This document shows, one piece after another, positions 25,434-34,527 of a stretch of 64,000 bases of DNA; position 1 is the stretch's first letter, and each line of letters starts with the position of its first letter. Made by a program: the position numbers and the translations under genes. The notes under the pieces are model-generated. The model saw only the letters and a program-made list of their open reading frames with translations. It was not told where the DNA came from and did not search any database. The DNA comes from Candidatus Sumerlaeia bacterium (GTDB taxonomy: Bacteria > Sumerlaeota > Sumerlaeia > SLMS01 > JAHLLQ01). The stretch covers positions 1 through 64,000 of the forward strand of contig JAHCAW010000008.1 in NCBI GenBank assembly GCA_019634695.1. The letters run 5' to 3'.

Positions 25434-26798
25434 TCATTCGTCGGCTTCCTGGAGCAATCGGCTGAGGCCTTCGGACGCGGCGGCCTCCGACACCGTGATG
25501 ACGATCTCGCCGGGGCGGATGATGCTGTCGCCGCGCGGGATCGTGACCGTCTGGCCGCGCACGACGGCGCCGATCAGCGTGCCCGCCGGCAACTCCATCT
25601 CCTTGAGCGCCCGCCCCACGATCGCCGACTTCGAAAGCGCTTGGTACTCGGTCACCTCGATCGCGCCCTCCTCGAGCAGCGTCACCGAGCGGATGCGTCC
25701 CTGCTTCACCAGCGTCAGGATGCGGTTTGCCGCCACGATGCGCGGCGAGATGGCCACGTCGATGCCGACCATCTCCACGACGCGCGCGTAGTCCGGCCGG
25801 TCGATCAGGCAGGCGGTCTTGTCGACCTTGAGCTCGCGCGCGAGCAGCGCCGACATGACGTTGGACTCGTCGTCGCCCGTCGCCGCGATGTAGTAATCCA
25901 TGTGGCCGATCTGCTCCTCGCGCAGGAACTGCACGTTGGTGCAGTCGCCGTGGAGGACGACGGCGCGGTCGAGCCGCTCGCTCGCCAACTCGCAGCGCGT
26001 GCGGTCCATGTCGATGACGGTGACCTTGTGGCGGCGGCTCTCGAGCAGTTCCGCCAGATAAAGCCCCGTCTCGCCGGCGCCGGCGATCGCGACACTCTGT
26101 CCGCCGACCGGGCGCGTCTCCTGTTCCGTGTCGAACTGCGGGTGTACGGTGTCGATCACCTCGGGCAGGCCGATGAGCGTGACGTGGTCGCCGGCTTCGA
26201 GCACCGCGTCGCCGCGCGGCGTGAAGATCTCCTTGCCGCGCCGCACGGCCCCCACCAGCACGCCCTGCGGCAGTTGCAGATCCTTGAGCGCACGCAGGCA
26301 CATCGCGCTGAAGGGCGAGAGCATGACCGTGCGAATCTGCACGCGGCCCTGCGCCAGGCTGGCGAAGGCGAGCGCCGCGGGGTTCTCGACGAAATTCGAC
26401 AGCTCGTGCGCGGTCAGCATCTCGGGCGAGAGCAACAGGTCGATGCCGAGCGGGTCGCGGAAGTTCACGACGGTCGTGTCGACATGATAGCGGTGGCGCA
26501 CGCGGGCCACCACGCGCGGGACGCCGATTCGTTTGGCCGCGTAGCAGATGACCAGATTCGTCGGGTCGGCCTCGGTGACGGCCAGCAGCAGGCCGGTCTC
26601 GCCGCCCTCGCCCATGGCGCGGCGCAACACGGCCGGATCGCACGCGTTGCCCGCCAGCGTCTGGACGTCGGCATGATCCTCGACGTCGGCCAGCTTGGCC
26701 GGGTCGCGATCGACGACGATCACCTCGTGCTGTTCACGCGCCAGGTGCATGGCGATGTTGGAGCCGACCGTGCCTGCTCCCACGACGATGACGTGCAT
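25434..26798 (-). CDS. trkA: Trk potassium uptake regulator TrkA
   Basis: 454 residues with the classic duplicated layout. First RCK-N domain: HVIVVGAGTVGSNIAMHLA. First RCK-C around residues 140-215. Second RCK-N: VAIAGAGETGLYLAELLESR. Second RCK-C at the end: GTLIGAVVRGQTVTIPRGDS. The two Rossmann halves bind NAD(H) or ATP and control the TrkH pore. AAAGGA sits 6 nt before the ATG at 26798. It is the first gene of trkA-trkH. Confidence 0.97.
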   Translation of the reverse strand: MHVIVVGAGTVGSNIAMHLAREQHEVIVVDRDPAKLADVEDHADVQTLAGNACDPAVLRRAMGEGGETGLLLAVTEADPTNLVICYAAKRIGVPRVVARVRHRYHVDTTVVNFRDPLGIDLLLSPEMLTAHELSNFVENPAALAFASLAQGRVQIRTVMLSPFSAMCLRALKDLQLPQGVLVGAVRRGKEIFTPRGDAVLEAGDHVTLIGLPEVIDTVHPQFDTEQETRPVGGQSVAIAGAGETGLYLAELLESRRHKVTVIDMDRTRCELASERLDRAVVLHGDCTNVQFLREEQIGHMDYYIAATGDDESNVMSALLARELKVDKTACLIDRPDYARVVEMVGIDVAISPRIVAANRILTLVKQGRIRSVTLLEEGAIEVTEYQALSKSAIVGRALKEMELPAGTLIGAVVRGQTVTIPRGDSIIRPGEIVITVSEAAASEGLSRLLQEADE

Positions 26799-26977
26799 GA
26801 GGTTTCCTTTCCGCGCTGCGAGCAACGACCCGCTACGGCAACGATGGCCACAAGGACAAGGGTTTTGGCTTGGGTCACAGAGAACAAAAAGCGAATCTTC
26901 GGGGTCCGTTTGATGGGCCGGATCGGCACGAGCTTCGCACCACCCGGCCGCACATCCCCGCCCCGGAGGCTTTCGTC

Positions 26978-27265
26978 ATGACCCGTCCGAACCGGCTGAC
27001 CGACGAAGAGATTCGCACCGCGCTCGAGACGATGCCCGGCTGGGAACTGCACGACGGCAAGCTGCGCAAGAACTGGGTGCGCACGAACTTCAACGACGCC
27101 TTCGGCTTTCTGACGCGCATCGCCCTGCTGGCCGAGCGCATGAACCACCATCCCGAAATCCACAACGTCTTCAAGCGCGTGCGCATCGAGCTGACGACGC
27201 ACGACTGCGACGGCATCAGCGCGCTGGACCTCGCGCTGGCCCGCGCGATCGACTCAGTCGCCTGA
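26978..27265 (+). CDS. phhB: Pterin-4a-carbinolamine dehydratase
   Basis: 95 residues, full length for the family. The core WELHDGKLRKNWVRTNFNDA, FLTRIALLAERMNHHPEIHN and VRIELTTHDCDGISALDLAL includes the paired active-site His (NHHPE). The enzyme dehydrates 4a-hydroxytetrahydrobiopterin in pterin recycling. No aromatic hydroxylase gene is nearby, so the local partner is unknown. GGAGG lies 8 nt before the ATG. Its end overlaps the converging gene by 12 bp. Confidence 0.95.
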   Translation: MTRPNRLTDEEIRTALETMPGWELHDGKLRKNWVRTNFNDAFGFLTRIALLAERMNHHPEIHNVFKRVRIELTTHDCDGISALDLALARAIDSVA

Positions 27266-29497
27266 AGCCTGCGGCCGACGCCAGACGTTTGCGGGCACCT
27301 CGCCCAGTATCCTCTGGCACGTCTCGCCCCGCACCCAGTCGGCGAACATCGGCTCGTCGGGTTGCATGAGGGCGAGTTGCTTGCGCGCTTCCTCCTGGTC
27401 GCCGGCGCGCCATGCGATCAAAGCGCGCGTGGCGGCGACGATGCGCTGGACTTCAAGATCGTACTCGGCCTGCTGCGCGATCGGATCGAGCAGTTCGGTG
27501 ATGGCCCCGCCCGCCGTGCCGCCGTCGGAAAGCAGGACATGCACGAAGGCGCCATAGGCGCGCGACCAAGCCGTTCCTCCGGCCCTGATCTGCATGTGAA
27601 CGGGCAGCCTCCCCGGCGCCTGCCGGCCATTGAGCATGGCGTAGGCGACGGATTGCATCGTCGCAACGCTCATCATGCGCGCATGCGCGGCCGGGGATCC
27701 TGTCCGGCTGCGGGAGTTCCAGTCCGGGTTCGACTGAATGTGGGCGGCCATCTTCTCCACGGCTTCCCACTGCTCCAACTCGGCGACGCACCGTATCGCT
27801 TCTATTGCCACCTGCTCACTATCCAGTGGCGCAGATGCTGCATCGGTCTCGTCGAGGAGGGCGGGGTTGGTGGCCAGTGCGCGATGGACCAGTTGTCGAT
27901 CGACGAGCAGGATACCGGCCACGGCGGCTCGAGCGCATGCTTTCCGAGTCCCTTCCGCGAGCTGAATCTCGGCGGCGCGGACAATCTGGCGTCGTGCGTG
28001 GGGCAGGTCGCTCAGATAGCGGTAGAATGCCAGCTCGGTGTCGCGCTCGCGGGCATACAGGGTCCGTCCTTCCTCCCAGTGGAAGCTCAGCGGGACGGCG
28101 GCAACTTCTCCCATCATGGTGCCACTCTGGAAGCGCTCGTCCATGAGTTCCATTGCCTGTTCCAGTGTGCCGTGCCAGCGGGGCCGCGTGAAGTGCAATG
28201 TGGTGCTGAGGATCTCGCGGCTGAATGGATAGGCGGGGAAACTTCGACGGTACACGGCGTACATGCTTTCCACGTTGTTCGTGCTGCCATGGTTGTCGAT
28301 GAGTGTCACGGCAATGGCCGGGATCGGGCCAACGGCGGCCTCGGCACGTTCCAAGTGGGTTGTCGATAGTCGCATGACGGAGTGGAACTGGCGGACTCCT
28401 TCAAGGTAGGTATCGGTGCCATATCGGCTGTTATGGTAGTCCCAGGCGGAACGGTGGAGGTGAAGGCCGAATTGCGCATCGCTCCACGCACAACTCGGCG
28501 CTCGAGCGTGCCATTGGCCCAGGTTGCTCAGGAAATCATCCAGCCGGCTTCCTCGAGGGTAGGCACGGTGCACCAGCAGGTGAAGGGCCCACTCGTCGGT
28601 AGGTTGCCGGGCAAGGTAGGTCCACAGCGCCAGACGCGCCTCCTCCAATTCGCCCTTCCAAAGGTGGTACAGCCCCCGCGCGAAGTCCAGCGATGGTAAG
28701 CCCTCGTTCGCTATGACTTCGTCCGGGACGCGGAAAGTGTCTCCGGCGTCTTCATGAAGGACATTGTTCTCGAACAGGAACTTCGCATAGGCGAAGTAGA
28801 TCTCGGCAGTTCGTCCCGGTTCGGCCGAGGTGAGCCAATCGGTGCCGCTGCGCAAGGATTCGACGATTGTCTCCCGACTTGTGGCATCGAAGTAGGGACG
28901 CCACTCCACGCTGGAGCGGAACCTCAGACCCCTCAGGGGATACTCCAGGCGCGCGCGCTCCTCCGGGGTTAGCTTCAGGTTCATGGTATCCAGCATCCAC
29001 ATCAGAATCTCATGGGCGAGTTCCAGGTTATTCCCCTCCTCGACCTCAAACTGGCGGGACTCCGTGAAGCTCGGCCCGACCAATGTGCACTCCATTGTGT
29101 CGCGACCATCGATCGAACGAAAGGTCGAGTGGAGGACGAATTGTCCCCCATAGTAGCGCGCCAATGTCGCGACGTGCTCCTCGACGGCAACGATGCCGTC
29201 GGGGTGCTGCGGCGACATGCGGCTCAACTGAGTGTAGACTCCTTGGTGACTCGCCGAATAGAGTCCGGACGGGGAGAAGGCGTGAAGGGCATTGAATACT
29301 TGGTGCGTCGTCTTCATTGCGTCCGGCGAGAAGACTCCCTCGCCATTCTGTGGAGGCAAGATCACGATTGTTCCTCGATGCTCCGGCACGGGCGTGTCCC
29401 ACGGGCTCGCGGACGCCATGTCGACAGCCAGTATCGCGACCACGCCGGCGAGCAGGCGCGCGAACAACCGATGAAGACCTGCCGGGAACAAGACCAT
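27254..29497 (-). CDS. Secreted protein of unknown family, copy B of a tandem pair
   Basis: 747 residues, with a signal peptide (RLFARLLAGVVAILAVDMASA) and then SPWDTPVPEHRGTIVILPPQ. The whole length aligns with the preceding gene. Shared blocks are SPWDxPxPxHRGT, LYHLWKGELEEARLALWTYLARQPTDEWAL, TTLHFTRPRWHGTLEQAMEL and RALIAWRAGDQEEARKQL...ADWVRGETC. The first 170 residues look like an alpha/beta domain that opens with IVILPPQNGEG. The rest is helical and TPR-like. No catalytic motif is recognised. The ATG at 29497 has AAGGAG 8 nt upstream. It lies 38 bp downstream of copy A. The two copies are diverged, so they probably do not have the same job. Confidence 0.85.
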   Translation of the reverse strand: MVLFPAGLHRLFARLLAGVVAILAVDMASASPWDTPVPEHRGTIVILPPQNGEGVFSPDAMKTTHQVFNALHAFSPSGLYSASHQGVYTQLSRMSPQHPDGIVAVEEHVATLARYYGGQFVLHSTFRSIDGRDTMECTLVGPSFTESRQFEVEEGNNLELAHEILMWMLDTMNLKLTPEERARLEYPLRGLRFRSSVEWRPYFDATSRETIVESLRSGTDWLTSAEPGRTAEIYFAYAKFLFENNVLHEDAGDTFRVPDEVIANEGLPSLDFARGLYHLWKGELEEARLALWTYLARQPTDEWALHLLVHRAYPRGSRLDDFLSNLGQWHARAPSCAWSDAQFGLHLHRSAWDYHNSRYGTDTYLEGVRQFHSVMRLSTTHLERAEAAVGPIPAIAVTLIDNHGSTNNVESMYAVYRRSFPAYPFSREILSTTLHFTRPRWHGTLEQAMELMDERFQSGTMMGEVAAVPLSFHWEEGRTLYARERDTELAFYRYLSDLPHARRQIVRAAEIQLAEGTRKACARAAVAGILLVDRQLVHRALATNPALLDETDAASAPLDSEQVAIEAIRCVAELEQWEAVEKMAAHIQSNPDWNSRSRTGSPAAHARMMSVATMQSVAYAMLNGRQAPGRLPVHMQIRAGGTAWSRAYGAFVHVLLSDGGTAGGAITELLDPIAQQAEYDLEVQRIVAATRALIAWRAGDQEEARKQLALMQPDEPMFADWVRGETCQRILGEVPANVWRRPQASGD

Positions 29498-29535
29498 GCT
29501 CGCTGCTCCTTCCGGGGGTTTCTGCCGTCGGGCCG

Positions 29536-31767
29536 TCACTCCGTGGCGAGGTCCGCAAGCAGGGGTTCGAGATCTGGAGGCAGTGCTCCTTGGATAACGA
29601 GACAGGTTTCGCGGCGCACCCAATCGGCCCACATGCGACGCGAGGGATTCATGCGTTCGAGTTCCGTTCGGGCGAGTTCCTGGTCGCCGGCATGCCAGGC
29701 AATCAGGGCGCGTGTGGCGGCGGCGATGCGGGGCACGTCGGGGTCGGCCTCCCAGGCGCGCGCGACGCGATTGGTCGCGCGGAGAAGTCTCTCGGGGTTG
29801 GTGCCGCCCTTGTTGAGGTGCGCATTCAGGAAGCAGGCGTACGCCTCTGCCCATGCGACCGTCCCCAGATTCAGGCAGCCATCGAGGACGCGTCCCTCGA
29901 GGGGGTCGCGCCAGTTCGAGGCGACGCGCGCCAGGGTCAGCATGTAGCCGTGTATGTCGCCGAGACACACCGCGACCTGGCTGAACTCGGCGGTTTCGAA
30001 GGCCTCGGGGTTGGTCCACGGGTGCTGTTGCATGTCCGGCGCCAGTCGGGGGATGATCTCCGCCATCTCGTCCCATGCCTCGACCTCGGCAAGATAGCGC
30101 AACGCATACCGCATGAACTCGGCCTTGTTGACCAGGTAGAACGACTTGTCGGGGGCCTCGATCAGGCGGGGATTCGCCTGCACCGCCTTGTGAATCGCGG
30201 GGCGGTTTGGAACGACCCAGGCCACCGAGGCCGCATAGGCTGCGTTCTCCATGGTGGGGAAGTCGAGAAGCAGTTCCGCTGCGCGCAGGACTTGGGCACG
30301 CGCCTCGGGGAATGTTCGCATGTAGCGACGAACGGCTGCCACTTGGGACGGTTCTTCCTCGCCGAAGAGCTGAACCGCCTCGCCAAAGTGGAAGATCGCT
30401 GGAATGAGGCCGAAGCGCGCCGTCATTTGCCCGTTCTCGAAACGTTCGTCGATCAGCCTCATCCCCTCCTGAATCGTTCCTCCCCAACGCGGTCGCGTGA
30501 AGTGCAGCATCGTTCGCATGATGACGCCGTCGCTCGGATAAGCGGCCGTGCCTCGCCGATAGGCTGCCTTGAGCTGGGAGATCTCCGACAAGCTGCCGTG
30601 ACCGTTCAGCAGGAGTTCGATAATCATGGGAAGCGGCCCGGCCACCGCTTCGGCCTTCTGGCAGTAACTGATGGAGAGTCGCTTGAGCGAATGGAAGTGC
30701 CGGAACCCTTCATCGGTCACGGTGTCGGCGAAGCCGCCGCCGCGGTAGTCCCAGGCGGAGTGATGCAGCATCGAGGCCAGCAGCACGTCACGTGCGGGAC
30801 TCTCCGGCGCCCGCGCGAACCAATCCCGCACATGCTCGAGAAACTCCTCCCGCAGGTTCCCCTTCCCGTAGGCAGCATTCGCCACGAGGTCGAGAGTCAT
30901 GGTGTCGCCCGGCTGGAGGGCGAGATAGCTCCAGAGCGCCGCGCGGGCGGCGGCGGAGTCCTCTTGCCACAAGTGCGTGAGGCCCGCCGTCAGCAGTTGG
31001 CTCGGTGGCGGGTCGTCGGGCGTGCCGTCGACGAGCGCCTGCCACTGTGGTGGCGCCTCGTGTTGTTCGACGCTGTTGGCTTGCAGGTAGAAGGCAAGGA
31101 GCAGACGATGGGTGGCGGCGTTGTGCGGCGCGTCGGATTCCATGCCGCTGGCGTACCAGCGGACCCATTCGAGGGGATCTGCCGCGTCCGCGGGCTCGGG
31201 GGTGGTGGGCTCGGGGCATGGCGTGGCGAAGCGGGCTTGCGCGGCCTCATCGAATCCGAAGTCGCCCGTGGCGAGAATCCACAAGGCGATGCGGTGAGCC
31301 AGGTGGCCGGGGTGCGTCGCGGATGCCTCGAAGGTGGCGCTTGCCTCGGTGTCCTTGCCGGTCAGGCGGCACTCCAGCCGCTCGACCCCGTCCTGTGCGG
31401 ACCACCGGGAGTGCAGAACGTGCGTTGCCGCGTGATATCGGATCATGGCCGCGATGTGCTCGTCCACGACGGGCACGCCATCGGGGTGATAGGGGGCCAT
31501 GCGCTTGAGATCGGCCAGCACCTCCGACGTGGCGGGGAATCCAAGCCCCGCCGGGGCATGCGCGCGCAGCTCCCAGCCGATGCCGGTGATCAGGGCCTGC
31601 CTGGCAACGGGGAAGGAGTCCGCGTCGTCGCGGGCGGGCAGGATCAGCAGGGTTCCTCGGTGCGGCGGTGCCGGCGCGTCCCATGGGCTGGGTTGCGCGC
31701 GGACAACGCAGACCAGCAGCATCAGGCACGCGACATGGACCAACCAACGGCGTGGCAGCAGAGTCAC
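29536..31767 (-). CDS. Secreted protein of unknown family, copy A of a tandem pair (GTG start)
   Basis: 743 residues. No ATG fits. A GTG at 31767 has AAGGAA 8 nt upstream and starts a signal peptide (WLVHVACLMLLVCVVRAQP), so I take it as the start. SPWDAPAPPHRGTLLILPAR follows, then an alpha/beta part (to about 170) and a long helical, TPR-like part. The block LTHLWQEDSAAARAALWSYLALQPGDTMTL matches copy B. The C-terminal RALIAWHAGDQELARTELERM...ADWVRRETC does too. It lies 41 bp downstream of the sugar transferase gene on the same strand, which hints at a link to exopolysaccharide, but this is only context. Confidence 0.85.
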   Translation of the reverse strand: MTLLPRRWLVHVACLMLLVCVVRAQPSPWDAPAPPHRGTLLILPARDDADSFPVARQALITGIGWELRAHAPAGLGFPATSEVLADLKRMAPYHPDGVPVVDEHIAAMIRYHAATHVLHSRWSAQDGVERLECRLTGKDTEASATFEASATHPGHLAHRIALWILATGDFGFDEAAQARFATPCPEPTTPEPADAADPLEWVRWYASGMESDAPHNAATHRLLLAFYLQANSVEQHEAPPQWQALVDGTPDDPPPSQLLTAGLTHLWQEDSAAARAALWSYLALQPGDTMTLDLVANAAYGKGNLREEFLEHVRDWFARAPESPARDVLLASMLHHSAWDYRGGGFADTVTDEGFRHFHSLKRLSISYCQKAEAVAGPLPMIIELLLNGHGSLSEISQLKAAYRRGTAAYPSDGVIMRTMLHFTRPRWGGTIQEGMRLIDERFENGQMTARFGLIPAIFHFGEAVQLFGEEEPSQVAAVRRYMRTFPEARAQVLRAAELLLDFPTMENAAYAASVAWVVPNRPAIHKAVQANPRLIEAPDKSFYLVNKAEFMRYALRYLAEVEAWDEMAEIIPRLAPDMQQHPWTNPEAFETAEFSQVAVCLGDIHGYMLTLARVASNWRDPLEGRVLDGCLNLGTVAWAEAYACFLNAHLNKGGTNPERLLRATNRVARAWEADPDVPRIAAATRALIAWHAGDQELARTELERMNPSRRMWADWVRRETCLVIQGALPPDLEPLLADLATE

Positions 31768-31808
31768 GGGTGGGCTTCCTTCTGGAGTCGGTTCCCCCGG
31801 CGCCGGGC

Positions 31809-33233
31809 CTAGAACGCCCCCTTGCCCTTCAGCACCGCCGGAACCGTCCGGATCAGGATTTCGATGTCCAGCAACAACGATTGATTCATGATGTAGTAGA
31901 AGTCGTACTCCATGTTCAAGTGGAGAGGTAGATTTTTTCGACCGATCACCTGCCACAGTCCGGTGATGCCCGGTTTGACGTCGAGTCGCCGCTTTTCCCA
32001 TTCCTCGTAGCGCTCGACGATGAAGGGCATCTCAGGGCGCGGGCCGACCATCGACATGTCGCCGCGCAGCACGTTGACGAGTTGCGGCAACTCGTCGAGG
32101 CTCGTCTTGCGCAGCCACCGCCCCGCGCGGGTGATGCGCGGATCGTCCGCCGCCGTCGGCGCCACGTCGTATTGCTTCGCGGCCACGTGCATCGTGCGGT
32201 ACTTCAGGAACTCGAACGGCTGGCCGTCGCGCCCGATGCGCGTCTGGCGGAAGATCACGGGCCCCGCGGAATCGAGCCGAATCCACAGCGCGATCCACCA
32301 ATGAAAGAAGAGGAGCCAGGCGAGCGTGCCGACCGTGGCGACGGCGAGGTCGAACGCGCGCTTCACGACCGCCTGAGGCCAGGGCAGGTGGCCGTCGCGT
32401 AGCGGAATGACGGGGAAGGCGGCGATCTCGTCCACCTTGGCCCGTGCCGTGATGACGCCGAACAAGTTCGAGACCAACTGAATCTTGAGGCCGCGCGTGC
32501 GGCCGAGGCTGATGAGGTTGAGCTGCTCGGTCGGCGTCAGGTGCGGCACGGCGATGAAGAGTTCCTCGATGCCGTGCTCGCGCACCAAGTCGTCGATTTC
32601 GCCGGCCTCGCCGATGATCGCGAGCCCGTTGGCGGCGGCCTCGTTATCGGGGTCGTTGGGATGGCGGACGAAGCCGGCCAGTTCGAAGCCGACTTCGGGA
32701 TGGTGGTAGAGCGACTCCTTGACTTCGCGGGCCAGCTTGCCCGTGCCGACGATGGCGGCGCGCACGAGCCCGTGGCCGCGCGCAAAGGCGCCCGCCTTCA
32801 GCGCGCGCAGCGCCGACCGGCTCGCGTACAGATACACGAACGCCACTGCCGCCGCGAGGAAGATGACCGACCGGCCGAGATCCAACTCCTTGAGGAAGTA
32901 TCCCACGACCATGAGATAGAGGAGATAGTGGTAGCCGGCCTTGAGGAGCTGGTCCCAGCGCGTGAGCGCGGCGAGTCGTCCGCGCACGCGATACAGCCCA
33001 AACAGCGCACAGTTGAGCAGGCCGACGGCGACCATGACGGGGGCGACGCGCGTGTAGGGCTCGAACTCGTTGATGGGCAATTCCATCCACGGGTTGAGCC
33101 AGCGGCGCAGGTGCCATGCGGCGGACCACGCGGCGGAGAAACCGGCGACGTCGAAGACGAAGAGGATCGCGCCGGGCAGGTTGGTTTTCCAGATGGAGCG
33201 CGCGGGCAGGCGCGGCAAGCCGTCGGTCTTCAT
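31809..33233 (-). CDS. Polyprenyl-phosphate sugar phosphotransferase (WbaP/WcaJ type)
   Basis: 474 residues. An N-terminal block of four to five membrane helices (to about 130) is followed by a Rossmann-like domain (RAAIVGTGKLAREVKESLYHH). A fifth membrane segment leads to the catalytic bacterial sugar transferase domain: KRAFDLAVATVGTLAWLL, GPVIFRQTRIGRDGQPFEFLKYRTM, TSLDELPQLVNVLRGDMSMVGPRPEMP and KPGITGLWQV. The enzyme moves a sugar-phosphate onto undecaprenyl phosphate, the first step of O-antigen or exopolysaccharide synthesis. The ATG at 33233 was chosen because the frame upstream is low-complexity. It is the first gene of the run that includes copies A and B. Confidence 0.95.
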   Translation of the reverse strand: MKTDGLPRLPARSIWKTNLPGAILFVFDVAGFSAAWSAAWHLRRWLNPWMELPINEFEPYTRVAPVMVAVGLLNCALFGLYRVRGRLAALTRWDQLLKAGYHYLLYLMVVGYFLKELDLGRSVIFLAAAVAFVYLYASRSALRALKAGAFARGHGLVRAAIVGTGKLAREVKESLYHHPEVGFELAGFVRHPNDPDNEAAANGLAIIGEAGEIDDLVREHGIEELFIAVPHLTPTEQLNLISLGRTRGLKIQLVSNLFGVITARAKVDEIAAFPVIPLRDGHLPWPQAVVKRAFDLAVATVGTLAWLLFFHWWIALWIRLDSAGPVIFRQTRIGRDGQPFEFLKYRTMHVAAKQYDVAPTAADDPRITRAGRWLRKTSLDELPQLVNVLRGDMSMVGPRPEMPFIVERYEEWEKRRLDVKPGITGLWQVIGRKNLPLHLNMEYDFYYIMNQSLLLDIEILIRTVPAVLKGKGAF

Positions 33234-33666
33234 GCGGGCGACTCGGTCATTGCCGGCACCGGGGGGGCAAGAGCTACGGGCTGTGGAGGGGGCGGTCTGC
33301 CGGTTTGGGAGGCCCGCCGCTCGGCGCGATGGGGGCCGCATCGGAGAACTGCCCCCCTTTCTCCCCAGCGAGACGGATCGTCCCGGGAACCCTCATGCCG
33401 GGGGTTGCCCACTGAGCAAGAGGACGAGAGCCACGCGCGTCGCATCGGCACCCGCGTCGCCGGCCTCCTCCGGTGTGAACCCCCCGGCACCGCCGACGCG
33501 ATCCCCCGACGTCCCAAGACGGACGCGGGCTCGCCCACCAGTATGGGACGTCGCTGGGCGTCCGGCAACCTCGCGTGACGTTTTTTTTCGTCCCGCCCGA
33601 AACGGCTCGCCCCGGCCCACGGGCGGCGCCAACCCTCGCCCGCAGGAGTGCCAGGGAGCGGCCCTC
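33234..33666. other. Intergenic region, 433 bp, no supported gene
   Basis: This divergent gap must hold promoters for the sugar transferase (minus) and the HAD gene (plus). I find no supportable gene. The open frames here are shadows in GC-rich DNA. It holds an inverted repeat and a run of eight T at 33508-33588, listed apart. Confidence 0.6.
33508..33588 (+). promoter_or_regulatory. Overlapping inverted repeats and T8 run, possible attenuator-like leader
   Basis: GACGTCCCA (33508-33516) and TGGGACGTC (33544-33552) are perfect inverted copies. The second arm also pairs in part with GACGT at 33577-33581, just before eight T at 33581-33588. The two pairings exclude each other, as in an attenuator. 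The second stem is short (five pairs plus a bulge), so this is a weak case. It lies 78 bp before the HAD gene. Confidence 0.25.
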
Positions 33667-34374
33667 ATGAGCGGACTCGACCACCTCGACGTCCTGCTGC
33701 TCGATCTCAACGGGACGTTCATGTTCGGGCACGATCGCTTCGGCCCGGGCGAGAGCTTCGCCGCGACGTACCGGCGCCTGGGCGGCAGCCGGCTTCGCGC
33801 CGATGTCGTGGACCACCTTGTCCGCGCCACCTTCGAGTCGGTGCTGCGCCGCTACAACGATCCGGCGCACACGGATTCCTTCCCGTCGCTGGCGGAGATG
33901 CTCGCGCCGCTGTGCGCGCACGCGGGCGTCTGCGAAGAGGAGAGCCATCTTCTCGCGCGCGTCTTCGCCCTGCACGAGTGCGGGCACGTGCCGCCCGAGC
34001 ATGCCGTCGCGCTGCACCGACTGGCACGCACGCATCGCCTTGGCCTGATCTCCGACATCTGGTCGCCGAAGGAGCTGTTCCTCGCCGAACTCGATCGCGC
34101 CGGCGTCGCCGACCTCTTTGAAGTGCTTGTCTTCTCCTCGGACACGACGAGCGTAAAACCCTCGGCCGCGCTCTTCGAACGCGCCCTCGAAGCCTTCCCC
34201 GACGTTCCGCGCGAGCGCATCGCCTACGTCGGCGACAACTTCGCGCGCGACGTCCTCGGCGCCCGCACCGCCGGTCTGTGTACCATCTGGGTCTCCGCCT
34301 CCGAGCCCCCCAACGGCCATCACCCGCCCGACCTGCGGGTCGCCACGCTGCTTGAGCTGTGCCCGTGCCGCTGA
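33667..34374 (+). CDS. HAD-superfamily hydrolase-like protein with altered motif I
   Basis: 235 residues. HAD motif I is LLLDLNGTF, with nucleophile Asp13 but Asn15 in place of the usual second Asp. Motif II Thr/Ser is near LGLISDIWS, motif III Lys is in TTSVKPSAALFERAL, and motif IV is IAYVGDNFARDVLGARTAG. The helical cap is at residues 18-95. The family is phosphatase- or phosphoglycolate-type. The second Asp is the general acid/base, so its loss may lower or change activity. The ATG at 33667 follows GGGAGCGG. It stands alone, and the following gene starts 150 bp later. Confidence 0.88.
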   Translation: MSGLDHLDVLLLDLNGTFMFGHDRFGPGESFAATYRRLGGSRLRADVVDHLVRATFESVLRRYNDPAHTDSFPSLAEMLAPLCAHAGVCEEESHLLARVFALHECGHVPPEHAVALHRLARTHRLGLISDIWSPKELFLAELDRAGVADLFEVLVFSSDTTSVKPSAALFERALEAFPDVPRERIAYVGDNFARDVLGARTAGLCTIWVSASEPPNGHHPPDLRVATLLELCPCR

Positions 34375-34527
34375 GGCGGCAAACAATCGGCAGGCCAAGT
34401 GCAGCGATCTCAAACATCTACATATTGAACACCATTTATCACAACTATTGACCAGACCACATACGACTTTGCGCTTGACGTGCCCTGCCCCGGCATCAGA
34501 CAGAAGTATCAATCTGTGAGGTGCTCG

